Origin: Pseudomonas cedrina subsp. cedrina
GTDB taxonomy: Bacteria; Pseudomonadota; Gammaproteobacteria; Pseudomonadales; Pseudomonadaceae
Assembly: GCF_001983175.1 (NCBI RefSeq)
Contig: NZ_MNPW01000010.1
Coordinates: forward strand, 186,001-250,000
DNA length: 64,000 nucleotides
Direction of reading: 5' to 3'
Shown: piece after piece, positions 34,352-43,484 of the stretch
How positions within the stretch are numbered: position 1 is the stretch's first letter
Layout: each line of letters begins with the position of its first letter
Position numbers and translations under genes: made by a program
The notes under the pieces: model-generated
The model's database searches: none
Told to the model about the DNA's origin: nothing
What the model saw: only the letters and a program-made list of their open reading frames with translations

Positions 34352-34921
34352 TTAGAAATGCCGTTCGCGCCCGGCAAACAGGTCGCGTAAATTGCCGCGG
34401 TGGCGCCATACGATCAGCAGTGTCAGCACGCTCATCGGCAGCAGCGCCGCCGGTTCTTGCCAGGCCAGCAGCGGCAGGGTGAGCGGGGTCGCGATCAAGG
34501 CGGCGAGTGAGCTGGTGCGGGTCAGGTAGAACGTCAGTAGCCAGGCGAGCACGGCCAGCAAGGCCGCTGGGGGGTAGATCCCCAGCAACATGCCGGCTGC
34601 CGTGGCGACGCCTTTGCCGCCGCGAAAACGGAAGTACAGTGGGAACAGGTGGCCGAGGACGGCGCACACGCCGATCCAGGCCTGTTGTTGCAGGGTAAGA
34701 CCGGCGAGGCTGGCGATCATGACGGGCAACAAGCCTTTGCATACGTCGCCCAGCAGCGTGAGTACGGCGAGTTTCCTGCCGGCCAGGCGCAACATATTGG
34801 TGGCGCCGGCATTGCCTGAGCCACTCATTCGCGGGTCGGGATTTCCCGTCAGGCGGCTGAGCAAAATGGCGAAGGACAGCGAGCCGAGCAGGTAGGCGAA
34901 AGTCGCCAGTGACCAAAACAT
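34352..34921 (-). CDS. plsY: Acyl-phosphate glycerol-3-phosphate acyltransferase
   Basis: Integral membrane enzyme that transfers an acyl group from acyl-phosphate (made by PlsX) to glycerol-3-phosphate, the first step of phospholipid synthesis. The 189-residue protein has five or more membrane helices. Motif 1 (S-G-N-A-G-A-T-N near residue 36), motif 2 (K-G-x2-P near 63) and motif 3 (F-R-G-G-K-G-V-A-T near 100) are visible. Divergent from folB with 74 bases between the starts. Confidence 0.95.
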   Translation of the reverse strand: MFWSLATFAYLLGSLSFAILLSRLTGNPDPRMSGSGNAGATNMLRLAGRKLAVLTLLGDVCKGLLPVMIASLAGLTLQQQAWIGVCAVLGHLFPLYFRFRGGKGVATAAGMLLGIYPPAALLAVLAWLLTFYLTRTSSLAALIATPLTLPLLAWQEPAALLPMSVLTLLIVWRHRGNLRDLFAGRERHF

Positions 34922-34995
34922 GCTAACTATTCCGGGCGAGGACGCCCTGATTCTAACGGGGCATCGCGCCCTTGTCGTGCTGCGGAGAAGAGTGC

Positions 34996-35349
34996 TTGGA
35001 CAGAGTGTTTATCGAAGGCCTGGAAGTCGACACCGTGATCGGGGCCTACGACTGGGAGCGCGGAATCCGCCAATGCCTGCGCCTGGACCTGAGCTTCGCC
35101 TGGGACAACCGCCCGGCCGCCGCGGGTGACGACCTGACCCTGGCGCTGGATTACGCCAGCGTGTCCGCCCGCATCCAGGCTTTTGCCGAGCAGGCCCAGT
35201 ACCAGCTGGTCGAAACGTTTGCCGAGCGCCTGGCCGAAGTACTGATGAGTGAATTCCGGATTCCCTGGCTGCACCTCAAGTTGACCAAGCCAGGTGCCGT
35301 GCCGGCTGCCAAGGGCGTGGGCGTGGAGATCGAGCGCGGATGTCGCTAA
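34996..35349 (+). CDS. folB: Dihydroneopterin aldolase
   Basis: Converts dihydroneopterin to 6-hydroxymethyl-dihydropterin in folate synthesis. From TTG 34996 (GGAG 8 bases upstream) it is 117 residues, beginning D-R-V-F-I-E-G-L-E-V, the family N-terminus. The active-site region L-D-Y-A-S-V and the end K-P-G-A-V-P-A-A-K-G-V-G-V are typical. The frame is open to an ATG at 34972, but that would add residues foreign to the family. It overlaps folK by 10 bases. Confidence 0.93.
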   Translation: MDRVFIEGLEVDTVIGAYDWERGIRQCLRLDLSFAWDNRPAAAGDDLTLALDYASVSARIQAFAEQAQYQLVETFAERLAEVLMSEFRIPWLHLKLTKPGAVPAAKGVGVEIERGCR

Positions 35350-35858
35350 CTCAGGTTTACCTTGGCCTAGGCAGCAATATCGAGCGCGAGTCGCATCTGC
35401 GCGCCGGCCTTGATGCGCTGGCAGGTTTCTTGACCGATGTGCGTTGCTCGCCGGTGTTCGAAAGCCAGCCGGTGGGCATCAAGAGCGGGCCGTTCTTCAA
35501 CCTGGTGGTGTCGGCTTACACCGACCTGTCCTTGATGGAACTGGATCGCCGGTTGAAATTCATCGAGGCCGATAACGGCCGCTATGCGCCAGACCGCAAG
35601 GGCCTGCCGCTGGATATCGATGTGTTGTTGTATGGCGATCTGGTGGGCAACTTCGATGGCTTGATCCTGCCGCGTGCAGAAATCCTCAAGAACGCCTTTG
35701 TGCTGTGGCCACTGTCGTTGATGGCGCCTGAGCGTGTGCATCCTGAAGCGGGCAAGACCCTGGCTGAGCTGTGGCGCGATGCGCAGATTGACCAGGTGCT
35801 GGCGCCTGTCGGTTTCGAATGGCAGGGCCAGCAACTGACGCCGGATGCGCTCCTATAG
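35340..35858 (+). CDS. folK: 6-hydroxymethyl-7,8-dihydropterin pyrophosphokinase
   Basis: Transfers pyrophosphate from ATP to hydroxymethyl-dihydropterin, the step after FolB. The 172-residue protein starts with V-Y-L-G-L-G-S-N-I and carries the signature L-P-L-D-I-D-V-L-L-Y-G-D with the two Mg-binding Asp residues near 97-99. It is coupled to folB by overlap. Its stop overlaps the stop of the convergent cca gene within a CTATAG palindrome. Confidence 0.96.
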   Translation: MSLTQVYLGLGSNIERESHLRAGLDALAGFLTDVRCSPVFESQPVGIKSGPFFNLVVSAYTDLSLMELDRRLKFIEADNGRYAPDRKGLPLDIDVLLYGDLVGNFDGLILPRAEILKNAFVLWPLSLMAPERVHPEAGKTLAELWRDAQIDQVLAPVGFEWQGQQLTPDALL

Positions 35859-37082
35859 GGACTGCCGTTCCTTGTAGGCCTTCAACGCCTTATGCCGTTC
35901 GCGCTTGAGTGCCTCCCCCAATTCGGGGCCTTTGAAGCCTTTCTCCAGCAGCGGCGCAACGGCGACTTCGCGCGCCGCCTTCGCCGCCCCGCGTAAATAA
36001 TCCGCCTGTGGATAACTTCTTTGTTCCAGGCCCTTGCGGCCTCGGGCATCCATCTCGCAGGCGACGACAAACTCTTCAAAGCGCTGCGGCCGGCGGTAAA
36101 CGTCGAAACTCTGCAGCAGCTCCAGCAACGTCGAAGCTTTCAGCTCCAGAGCACGGTGGCCGTGGGTGTGATACTGGCCCACCAGCAGCGCCAATTCCTG
36201 GCAGTCCTTGGGTACCTTGAAGCGCTCGCTGACGGCCTTGATCAGCTTCAAGCCCCGATGTTCATGGGCAATGTGCTGCGGCAACTTATCCACAGGTGTC
36301 GTGCCTTTGCCCAAGTCGTGAAGCAGGCAGGCCCAGCGCACGGTCAGTGGTTGCTGATGCAAGGCCGCTTGTTCCAGCACGCTCAAGGTGTGTATGCCGG
36401 TATCGATTTCAGGGTGGTGGGCTTCGGGTTGTGGCACACCGAACAGCGCATCGACCTCGGGCATCAAGGTTGCCAGCGCAGTACAGTCGCGCAGCACTTG
36501 GATAAAGACCTGGGGCTGGTCTTCCATCAGTGCCCGGGAGATTTCTTTCCAACTGCGCTCCGGCGTCAGGGCTTGCAGTTCGCCGGACGCGCTGAGCTGA
36601 CGCATCAGTGCGAGTGTTTCCGGCGCGACGGTAAAACCCAGGTGAGCGTACCGCGCGGCAAAGCGCGCAACGCGCAGAACTCGCAAGGGATCCTCGGCGA
36701 ATGCCGGGGAAACATGCCGCAGAATGCGTGACTTAAGATCGCGCTGGCCGTGATAAGGATCGGTCAGGTTGCCGTCATCGTCTTGCGCCATGGCATTGAT
36801 GGTCAGGTCGCGACGGATCAGGTCTTCTTCCAGCGTGACCTCGGGGCTGGCGTGAAACACAAAGCCGCCATAACCCCGGCCGCTCTTGCGTTCCGTGCGG
36901 GCCAGTGCGTATTCATCGCCGTTTTTCGGGTCGAGGAACACCGGGAAGTCAGCGCCAACCGGCTTGTAACCCTTGGCCAGCATCTCTTCGGCAGTTGCGC
37001 CCACGACAACGCGGTCGATATCGGTGACCGGGATGCCCAAGAGACGGTCCCGTACCGCACCGCCGACTTTGTAGATTTTCAT
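35853..37082 (-). CDS. cca: CCA-adding enzyme (multifunctional, with HD domain)
   Basis: Adds and repairs the 3' CCA of tRNA. The 409-residue class II nucleotidyltransferase begins K-I-Y-K-V-G-G-A-V-R-D; the catalytic carboxylates are in V-T-D-I-D-R-V-V, and R-R-D-L-T-I-N-A-M-A follows. A C-terminal HD domain (C-L-L-H-D-L-G-K-G) is present, as in enterobacterial enzymes that also have phosphatase/phosphodiesterase activity. The ribosome site GGAGG lies in the 3' arm of a hairpin that looks like the terminator of the spoVR operon upstream. Confidence 0.96.
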   Translation of the reverse strand: MKIYKVGGAVRDRLLGIPVTDIDRVVVGATAEEMLAKGYKPVGADFPVFLDPKNGDEYALARTERKSGRGYGGFVFHASPEVTLEEDLIRRDLTINAMAQDDDGNLTDPYHGQRDLKSRILRHVSPAFAEDPLRVLRVARFAARYAHLGFTVAPETLALMRQLSASGELQALTPERSWKEISRALMEDQPQVFIQVLRDCTALATLMPEVDALFGVPQPEAHHPEIDTGIHTLSVLEQAALHQQPLTVRWACLLHDLGKGTTPVDKLPQHIAHEHRGLKLIKAVSERFKVPKDCQELALLVGQYHTHGHRALELKASTLLELLQSFDVYRRPQRFEEFVVACEMDARGRKGLEQRSYPQADYLRGAAKAAREVAVAPLLEKGFKGPELGEALKRERHKALKAYKERQSL

Positions 37083-37134
37083 GAAAAAGCCTCCATTAGC
37101 GCCACAGGATACCGTCTGTGCCTGGCTAATGGAG
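37083..37134 (-). terminator. Terminator hairpin of spoVR operon overlapping the cca ribosome site
   Basis: On the minus strand CCTCCATTAGC (37134-37124) pairs with GCTAATGGAGG (37100-37090), an 11-pair perfect stem extended inside by CAGACGG-type complementarity. It is followed by CTTTTTC and then the cca ATG. The GGAGG of the second arm is the only good ribosome site for cca, and the T-run is its spacer. Confidence 0.75.
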
Positions 37135-37145
37135 GGTTTGCCGTT

Positions 37146-38708
37146 TCAGAGATGGACGACGGCGAGGTCCAGGCGGCCGTAGTCGTCGTTATGATCGTTG
37201 CGCGGCGGTACGTGGTGGGTCTTCATCACTTGGTCGCCCTGCAGGGTTTCCAGGTGAATGTCGAAGCCCCACAGCCGATGCAGGTGCTTGAGCACTTCCT
37301 CGGTGGACTCGCCCAACGGTTTGCGGTCGTGCTGCTGGTGACGCAAGGTTAGCGAGCGATCGCCACGCACATCGATGCTGTAGATCTGCACGTTGGGCTC
37401 ACGGTTGCCCAGGTTGTACTGCGCCGCCAGCGTTTCGCGGATGGTGCGGTAGCCAGGCTCATCGTGAATGGCCGGTACCACAAGGTCGTCCTTGAGGTCG
37501 TCGTCGAGGATGCTGAACAGCTTGAGGTCCCGAATCACCTGCGGTGACAGGTACTGCAGGATAAAGCTCTCATCCTTGAAGCTGCTCATGGCGAACTTGA
37601 TGGTGGACAGCCAATCGCTGCCGGCGATTTCGGGGAACCAGCGGCGGTCTTCCTCGGTGGGGTGTTCGCACATGCGCCGAATATCGCGGTACATGGCGAA
37701 ACCCAGCGCATACGGGTTGATGCCGTTGTAATAAGGGCTGTCGAAGCCGGGCTGGAATACCACGCTGGTGTGGGACGTGAGGAACTCCATCATGAAACCG
37801 TCGGTGACCAGGCCTTCGTCGTAAAGGTCGTTCATCAGCGTGTAGTGCCAGAACGTCGCCCAGCCTTCGTTCATCACCTGGGTCTGGCGCTGTGGATAAA
37901 AGTACTGGGCGATCTTGCGCACGATACGCACGATTTCCCGTTGCCAGGGCTCGAGCAGCGGCGCGTGTTTTTCCAGGAAATATAGGATGTTTTCCTGAGG
38001 TTCGCTGGGGAAGCGCGCATTGTCCTTTTCATTGTTTTTGTCGGCGCGCTTGGGAATGGTGCGCCACAGATCGTTGATCTGCTTCTGCAGGTGCTCCTCG
38101 CGCTCCTTCTGGCGCAGGCGCTCTTCTTCGGCGGAAATCGGGTACGGGCGTTTGTAGCGGTCCACGCCGTAGTTCATGAGCGCATGGCACGAGTCGAGCA
38201 GGTCTTCCACCGCATCGATGCCGTGGCGTTCCTCGCACTGCATGATGTACTGCTTGGCGAACACCAGATAGTCGATGATCGAACTGGCATCGGTCCATGT
38301 GCGGAACAGGTAGTTGCCCTTGAAGAAGCTGTTGTGCCCATAGCAGGCGTGAGCCACCACCAGCGCCTGCATGCAGATGGTGTTTTCTTCCATCAGGTAG
38401 GCAATGCATGGGTCGGAGTTGATCACGATCTCGTATGCCAGACCCATCTGGCCACGGGTGTAGGACTTCTCCGTGCTGAGGAAGTGTTTGCCATAGGACC
38501 AATGGTGATACCCCAGTGGCATGCCGACGGAGGCGTACGCATCCATCATCTGCTCGGCGGTGATCACTTCGATCTGGTTGGGATAGGTGTCCAGGGCATA
38601 ACCCGCCGCGATGCGGCTTATTTCCCGGTCATAGGCCTGGATCAGTTCAAAGGTCCACTCGGAACCTGTGGAAATCGGTTGGCGCTTATGCTCTTTTTTG
38701 GCGGTCAT
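37146..38708 (-). CDS. SpoVR-family protein
   Basis: A 520-residue member of the SpoVR/YcgB family, cytoplasmic and of unknown biochemical role. In E. coli the homolog is co-expressed with YeaGH in stationary phase. Family landmarks H-A-C-Y-G-H-N-S-F-F-K-G-N-Y and N-E-G-W-A-T-F-W-H-Y are present. It overlaps the yeaH stop by 4 bases. The conserved trio prkA-yeaH-spoVR suggests one stress pathway downstream of the PrkA kinase. Confidence 0.94.
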   Translation of the reverse strand: MTAKKEHKRQPISTGSEWTFELIQAYDREISRIAAGYALDTYPNQIEVITAEQMMDAYASVGMPLGYHHWSYGKHFLSTEKSYTRGQMGLAYEIVINSDPCIAYLMEENTICMQALVVAHACYGHNSFFKGNYLFRTWTDASSIIDYLVFAKQYIMQCEERHGIDAVEDLLDSCHALMNYGVDRYKRPYPISAEEERLRQKEREEHLQKQINDLWRTIPKRADKNNEKDNARFPSEPQENILYFLEKHAPLLEPWQREIVRIVRKIAQYFYPQRQTQVMNEGWATFWHYTLMNDLYDEGLVTDGFMMEFLTSHTSVVFQPGFDSPYYNGINPYALGFAMYRDIRRMCEHPTEEDRRWFPEIAGSDWLSTIKFAMSSFKDESFILQYLSPQVIRDLKLFSILDDDLKDDLVVPAIHDEPGYRTIRETLAAQYNLGNREPNVQIYSIDVRGDRSLTLRHQQHDRKPLGESTEEVLKHLHRLWGFDIHLETLQGDQVMKTHHVPPRNDHNDDYGRLDLAVVHL

Positions 38709-39976
38709 GTCACTAACCTGCGCTGGAAGAGTTCACGGAAGACCGGGTATATATCGCCGGCCGAGACCAGTTGCTGTTGGGCGAACGTATCGGTAAAGGC
38801 TTCGCCGATGCGCTCGTATTCGAACCACAGGGCCTGGTGCTCACGGGGGGTGATTTCAACGTACGTGTAGTACTGCACGAATGGCATGATCTGGTTGATC
38901 AGGATGTCGCGGCAGATGGGCGAGTCGTCATTCCAGTTGTCACCGTCCGATGCCTGGGCGGCGTAGATGTTCCATTCGTTGGCGGGGTAGCGCTCGGCCA
39001 TGATCTCCTGCATCAGCTTCAGGGCGCTGGAGACGATGGTGCCACCCGTTTCCCGCGAGTAGAAGAATTCTTCTTCGTCCACTTCCCGGGCGCTGGTGTG
39101 ATGGCGGATGAACACTACGTCGATCTTGTCGTAGTTCCGCTTCAGGAACAGGTACAGCAGGATAAAGAAGCGCTTGGCGATATCCTTGGTGGCCTGGGTC
39201 ATGGAGCCGGATACGTCCATCAGGCAGAACATCACCGCCTTGGAGCTGGGGTTGGGTTGCTTGACCAATAAGTTGTACTTCAAGTCGAAGGTATCAAGGA
39301 ACGGCACGCGGTGAATACGCGCGCTGAGCTTCTCGATTTCAGCCTCGATTTGCTGGATATCGCCGAAATTGTCCGGCTCTTCGCGCTTCAAGCGCGCCAG
39401 CTCTTCCTTGGCTTCCTTCAGTTTGGCGCGACTGCTGCCCGACAAGGCAATGCGCCGGGCGTGGGCTGAGCGCAGTGTGCGGATGATATTGATGCGGGAC
39501 GGGTTGCCTTCGTTGCTGATCCCGGCGCGCACGGTCTTGAATGTGTCGGTGCCTGTCAGGTGGCGCTTGACCAGGTTGGGCAGCTCCAGGTCCTCGAACA
39601 TGAACTCGAGAAATTCCTCCTGGGTGATCTGGAACACGAACTCGTCCATGCCTTCGCCGGAGTTGCCCGCCTTGCCTGGGCCCTTGCCGCCGCCACCGCC
39701 TTGGGGACGCTGGATGTGCTCACCGGTGGTGAATTCCTTGTTACCCGGATGCACGACGGTCTGCTTGCCGCCCCGGCCGTGGTGCAGCACCGGTTCGTCG
39801 ATGTCCCGTCCGGGAATGCTGATTTGTTCGCCATGCTCCATGTCAGTGATGGAGCGGCGGCTGACGGCCTCTTCGACGGCCTTTTTGATGTGGCCACGGT
39901 AACGCCGCAGGAAACGCTGGCGGTTTACCGTGCTTTTGTTCTTGCCATTGAGGCGACGGTCGATCACATAGCTCAT
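38705..39976 (-). CDS. yeaH: DUF444/YeaH-family protein with VWA fold
   Basis: A 423-residue protein with a von Willebrand A metal-binding motif (D-V-S-G-S-M) in the C-terminal half and a Gly-rich stretch (G-G-G-G-K-G-P-G) near 95. ATG 39976 has GGAGG 8 bases upstream; upstream open sequence is ignored. The pairing of an AAA-type kinase/ATPase (PrkA) with a VWA protein resembles MoxR-VWA and chelatase pairs, so an adaptor role is plausible but inferred. Confidence 0.93.
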   Translation of the reverse strand: MSYVIDRRLNGKNKSTVNRQRFLRRYRGHIKKAVEEAVSRRSITDMEHGEQISIPGRDIDEPVLHHGRGGKQTVVHPGNKEFTTGEHIQRPQGGGGGKGPGKAGNSGEGMDEFVFQITQEEFLEFMFEDLELPNLVKRHLTGTDTFKTVRAGISNEGNPSRINIIRTLRSAHARRIALSGSSRAKLKEAKEELARLKREEPDNFGDIQQIEAEIEKLSARIHRVPFLDTFDLKYNLLVKQPNPSSKAVMFCLMDVSGSMTQATKDIAKRFFILLYLFLKRNYDKIDVVFIRHHTSAREVDEEEFFYSRETGGTIVSSALKLMQEIMAERYPANEWNIYAAQASDGDNWNDDSPICRDILINQIMPFVQYYTYVEITPREHQALWFEYERIGEAFTDTFAQQQLVSAGDIYPVFRELFQRRLVT

Positions 39977-39997
39977 GGGGAGCCCTCCGGGCAGCTT

Positions 39998-40075
39998 CAC
40001 GTTACAAGCTTCAAGCCGCGAGCTGGAAGCTTAGAGACAAGCGGTCGGCTGCCAGGCCATTGGCCCGGCAGCGTA
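39998..40075. repeat. Low-complexity AAGCTT/GAGCTG-type repeat between prkA and yeaH
   Basis: The 113-base gap inside the operon is rich in interleaved AGCTTCA, CAAGCTTCAAG and GAGCTGGAAGCTT words, the style of a common Pseudomonas intergenic element. A shorter related stretch lies near 56480. The boundaries are approximate. Confidence 0.4.
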
Positions 40076-40089
40076 TGCCTGTCGCTGCC

Positions 40090-42012
40090 TTACTGCGATT
40101 TACGAACCCGCAGATACCACTCGGAGAGCAGCCGAACCTGTTTGTCGGTATAGCCGCGCTCGACCATTCGTGTGACGAAGTCGTTGTGCTTTTGCTGGTC
40201 CTCCTTGCTGGCCTTGGCATTGAAGCTGATGACCGGCAGCAGATCCTCGGTGTTGGAGAACATTTTCTTCTCGATAACCACCCGCAGCTTCTCGTAGCTG
40301 AGCCAGGTCGGGTTCTTGCCGTTGTTGTTCGCTCGTGCGCGCAGCACGAAGTTGACGATTTCGTTGCGGAAATCCTTCGGGTTGCTGATGCCGGCCGGTT
40401 TCTCGATTTTTTCCAGTTCCTCGTTGAGGGCCACGCGGTTGAGGATCTCGCCGGTTTCCGGGTCGCGGTATTCCTGGTCCTGGATCCAGAAGTCGGCGTA
40501 CAGCACGTAGCGGTCGAAGATGTTCTGGCCGTACTCGCTGTAGGATTCCAGGTACGCGGTCTGGATTTCCTTGCCGATGAAATCGATGTAGCGCGGGGCC
40601 AGGTACTCCTTGAGGAAGCGCAGGTAGCGTTCGCGGGTTTCCGCCTGGAATTGCTCCTGTTCGATCTGCTGTTCCAGCACATAGAGCAGGTGCACGGGGT
40701 TGGCGGCGATCTCGTGAGGGTCGAAGTTGAAGACCTTGGACAGGATCTTGAACGCAAAGCGCGTCGACAGGCCGTTCATACCCTCATCCACGCCGGCGGT
40801 GTCGCGGTATTCCTGGATCGACTTGGCCTTGGGGTCGGTGTCCTTGAGGTTTTCGCCGTCGTACACGCGCATCTTCGAATAGATATTCGAGTTCTCCGGC
40901 TCCTTGAGGCGCGACAGTACGGTGAACTGAGCAAGCATTTTCAAGGTGTCGGGCGCGCAATGGGCCTTGGCCAGGGAGCTGTTGAACAGCAGCTTGTCGT
41001 AGATCTTGATTTCATCGCTGACCCGCAGGCAGTACGGCACCTTGACGATGTAGATGCGGTCGATGAAGGCTTCGTTGTTCTTGTTGTTGCGGAAGGTGTG
41101 CCATTCCGATTCGTTGGAGTGCGCCAGCAGGATCCCGGTGAACGGAATCGCGCCCAGGCCTTCGGTACTGTTGTAGTTGCCTTCCTGGGTGGCGGTGAGC
41201 AGTGGATGCAGCACCTTGATCGGCGCCTTGAACATCTCCACGAATTCCATCAGGCCCTGGTTGGCCCGGCACAGCGCACCCGAGTAGCTGTAGGCATCGG
41301 CGTCGTTCTGCGGGAATTCCTCGAGTTTGCGAATATCGACCTTGCCCACCAGCGCCGAGATGTCCTGGTTGTTCTCGTCGCCCGGTTCGGTCTTGGCCAC
41401 GCCGATCTGGTTGAGGATGGATGGGTAGAGTTTCACCACGCGGAACTGGCTGATGTCACCGCCGAACTCGGCCAGGCGCTTGGTGGCCCAGGGCGACATG
41501 ATGGTGTTGAGGTAGCGCCGCGGAATGCCGAAGTCTTCTTCGAGAATCGCGCCATCTTCCGTGGCGTTGAACAGGCCCAGGGGCGACTCGAACACCGGCG
41601 AGCCCTTGATCGCGTAGAAGGGCACCTTTTCGATCAGTTGCTTGAGTTTTTCGGCCAGGGACGACTTGCCGCCGCCGACGGGGCCGAGCAGGTAAAGGAT
41701 CTGTTTCTTCTCTTCCAGGCCTTGGGCGGCATGGCGGAAGTAGGAGACGATCTGGTCAATGCATTCCTCCATCCCATGGAAGTCTTCAAAGGCCGGATAG
41801 CGACGGATCACTTTGTTGGAAAATATCCGCGACAGGCGCGAATTGTTCGAGGTGTCTACCAGCTCCGGCTCGCCAATCGCCAATAGCAGGCGTTCGGCGG
41901 CAGACGCGTAGGTGCTGCGGTCCTGCTTGCATAGCTCAAGGTACTCTTGAAGCGTGAGTTCCTCCTGCTGTGTGGACGCGAAGCGTTGTTGGAAGTGGCT
42001 AAAGATACTCAT
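40090..42012 (-). CDS. prkA: PrkA-family serine protein kinase (YeaG)
   Basis: A 640-residue AAA-fold protein with N-terminal ATPase domain and C-terminal kinase-like domain. The P-loop is G-P-V-G-G-G-K-S-S near residue 105. ATG 42012 begins the family N-terminus (M-S-I-F-S-H-F-Q-Q-R-F); the open frame upstream is not needed. In E. coli YeaG works in nitrogen starvation and stationary phase, and in Bacillus PrkA affects sporulation. First gene of prkA-yeaH-spoVR. The 284-base upstream gap should hold the promoter; no clear sigma54 site was found by eye. Confidence 0.95.
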   Translation of the reverse strand: MSIFSHFQQRFASTQQEELTLQEYLELCKQDRSTYASAAERLLLAIGEPELVDTSNNSRLSRIFSNKVIRRYPAFEDFHGMEECIDQIVSYFRHAAQGLEEKKQILYLLGPVGGGKSSLAEKLKQLIEKVPFYAIKGSPVFESPLGLFNATEDGAILEEDFGIPRRYLNTIMSPWATKRLAEFGGDISQFRVVKLYPSILNQIGVAKTEPGDENNQDISALVGKVDIRKLEEFPQNDADAYSYSGALCRANQGLMEFVEMFKAPIKVLHPLLTATQEGNYNSTEGLGAIPFTGILLAHSNESEWHTFRNNKNNEAFIDRIYIVKVPYCLRVSDEIKIYDKLLFNSSLAKAHCAPDTLKMLAQFTVLSRLKEPENSNIYSKMRVYDGENLKDTDPKAKSIQEYRDTAGVDEGMNGLSTRFAFKILSKVFNFDPHEIAANPVHLLYVLEQQIEQEQFQAETRERYLRFLKEYLAPRYIDFIGKEIQTAYLESYSEYGQNIFDRYVLYADFWIQDQEYRDPETGEILNRVALNEELEKIEKPAGISNPKDFRNEIVNFVLRARANNNGKNPTWLSYEKLRVVIEKKMFSNTEDLLPVISFNAKASKEDQQKHNDFVTRMVERGYTDKQVRLLSEWYLRVRKSQ

Positions 42013-42296
42013 GACGTCGTCACCTCGCTCGATACGTGGAGCCGACGCCGGGTCAATCAGTCGATGCTGGCAGACATTGACGCACGCCAATGGCTGTTTT
42101 CCCCCCAAACACCCTGAAACGCTACCGATGACCCGCGCGCCGGTGTACCGGCTCTCCCCTGATTCGGATGGCCTGCGCTTAAGGATAGTTCGGAATCGGA
42201 GAGGTCAAGGCGCGATGCGCAATTAGTTTGGCCGCGCCGTTCGTCAGAATCGGCGCGAGCCCAAGCGTCACGCGGGGTAGCGGGGTGTGAAAAAAA

Positions 42297-42626
42297 TTAT
42301 TGCGAATTGTCGGAAGAAATTTCCGCAGGATAGGTCGTACGCCACAGCTCAAAGCCACCGTCCAGGCTATAGACGTCAGAGAAGCCCTGGCTGATCAGAT
42401 AAGCCGCAGCGCTTTGGCTGGAATTACCGTGATAGCACGCCACGATCACTGGCGCATCGAGGTCGGCGGCGCGGATGAAGTCGGCAATGTTGACGTTGTC
42501 CAGATGCCGGGCGCCGGTGATATGGGCCGCTGCGTATGTCGGCTGGTCGCGGATGTCGACCACCACGGCGCCTTGCTCGCGCAGTGCCTGGGCTTGTTCT
42601 GGGGGGATACGTTTGAATTCGCTCAT
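42297..42626 (-). CDS. glpE: Thiosulfate sulfurtransferase GlpE
   Basis: Single-domain rhodanese of 109 residues that transfers sulfur from thiosulfate to cyanide or thioredoxin. The active loop C-Y-H-G-N-S-S places the catalytic cysteine at residue 64; the six-residue loop fits rhodaneses rather than Cdc25 phosphatases. It sits 10 bases after apaH, last in the lptD-surA-pdxA-rsmA-apaG-apaH run. The name follows sequence; no glp genes are near. Confidence 0.92.
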   Translation of the reverse strand: MSEFKRIPPEQAQALREQGAVVVDIRDQPTYAAAHITGARHLDNVNIADFIRAADLDAPVIVACYHGNSSQSAAAYLISQGFSDVYSLDGGFELWRTTYPAEISSDNSQ

Positions 42627-42635
42627 GGCGGGCTC

Positions 42636-43484
42636 CTAGGGCTTGGCGGCCGGCAGTGTCACAGAAAGAGGAGGTTCGCACCGGCAGCTCAGGCGCTCGC
42701 CGGTGTCGATGTTCATCAGGGTCATGGCGCCGCCCCACACGCAGCCGGTGTCGAGGGCGAACACGCCGGGCTCATCGCATTTGCCTTCCAGGGCCGCCCA
42801 GTGGCCGAAGATGATCTTCGTGTCACGGGCCTTGCGCTCCTTGTGGGCAAACCACGGTTTGTAGCCGGGCAGCGCGGTGTCGGTGCCTTCCTTGCTCTTG
42901 AGGTCCAGCTTGCCCTCGGCGGTGCAGAAGCGCATGCGCGTGAAATAATTGGTGATTACCCGCAGGCGCGTGACACCGGTGAGGTCGTTGTCCCACTTCA
43001 CCGGCTCGTTGCCGTACATGCCGTCGAGGTAGGCGGTGTACAGGTTGTCATCGGCCAGTGCGCTTTCGACTTCGGCGGCGCACTTGAGGGCTTTCTTCAG
43101 GGTCCACTGGGGCGGGATGCCAGCATGGACCAGGGCCATATTGCGGCCTTCGTCGTAATGCATGATTTTTTGCCGGCGCAGCCAGTCGAGCAACTCGGCG
43201 CGATCCGGTGCTTCAAGGATTTCGCGCAGGGTATCGCCTTTTTTCAGGCGTTCGATGTTATTGCCGGCCGCCAGCAGATGCAGGTCGTGGTTACCCAGGA
43301 CGCAGACCAGGGCGTCACGCATGCCATATAGATAGCGCAGCGTCTCCAGGGATTCGGGACCACGATTGACCAAGTCACCGACCAACCACAAGCGATCGTT
43401 CGCCGGGTCGAAGGCGACCTGTTCAAGCAGGCACTTGAGAGGCGCCAGGCAACCCTGCAGGTCACCGACCGCGTACGTCGCCAT
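42636..43484 (-). CDS. apaH: Symmetrical bis(5'-nucleosyl)-tetraphosphatase
   Basis: Cleaves Ap4A to two ADP, controlling the alarmone and removing Np4 caps from RNA. The 282-residue calcineurin-like phosphatase has V-G-D-L-Q-G at residue 6, G-D-L-V-N-R-G-P and G-N-H-D motifs that bind metal. The start codon overlaps the apaG stop (ATGA type), so the two are coupled. Confidence 0.97.
   Translation of the reverse strand: MATYAVGDLQGCLAPLKCLLEQVAFDPANDRLWLVGDLVNRGPESLETLRYLYGMRDALVCVLGNHDLHLLAAGNNIERLKKGDTLREILEAPDRAELLDWLRRQKIMHYDEGRNMALVHAGIPPQWTLKKALKCAAEVESALADDNLYTAYLDGMYGNEPVKWDNDLTGVTRLRVITNYFTRMRFCTAEGKLDLKSKEGTDTALPGYKPWFAHKERKARDTKIIFGHWAALEGKCDEPGVFALDTGCVWGGAMTLMNIDTGERLSCRCEPPLSVTLPAAKP

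Noticed and set aside
42013..42296. Search for a sigma54 promoter upstream of prkA
   Set aside because: No TGGCAC-N5-TTGC match was found by eye on the minus strand, so no promoter was called.
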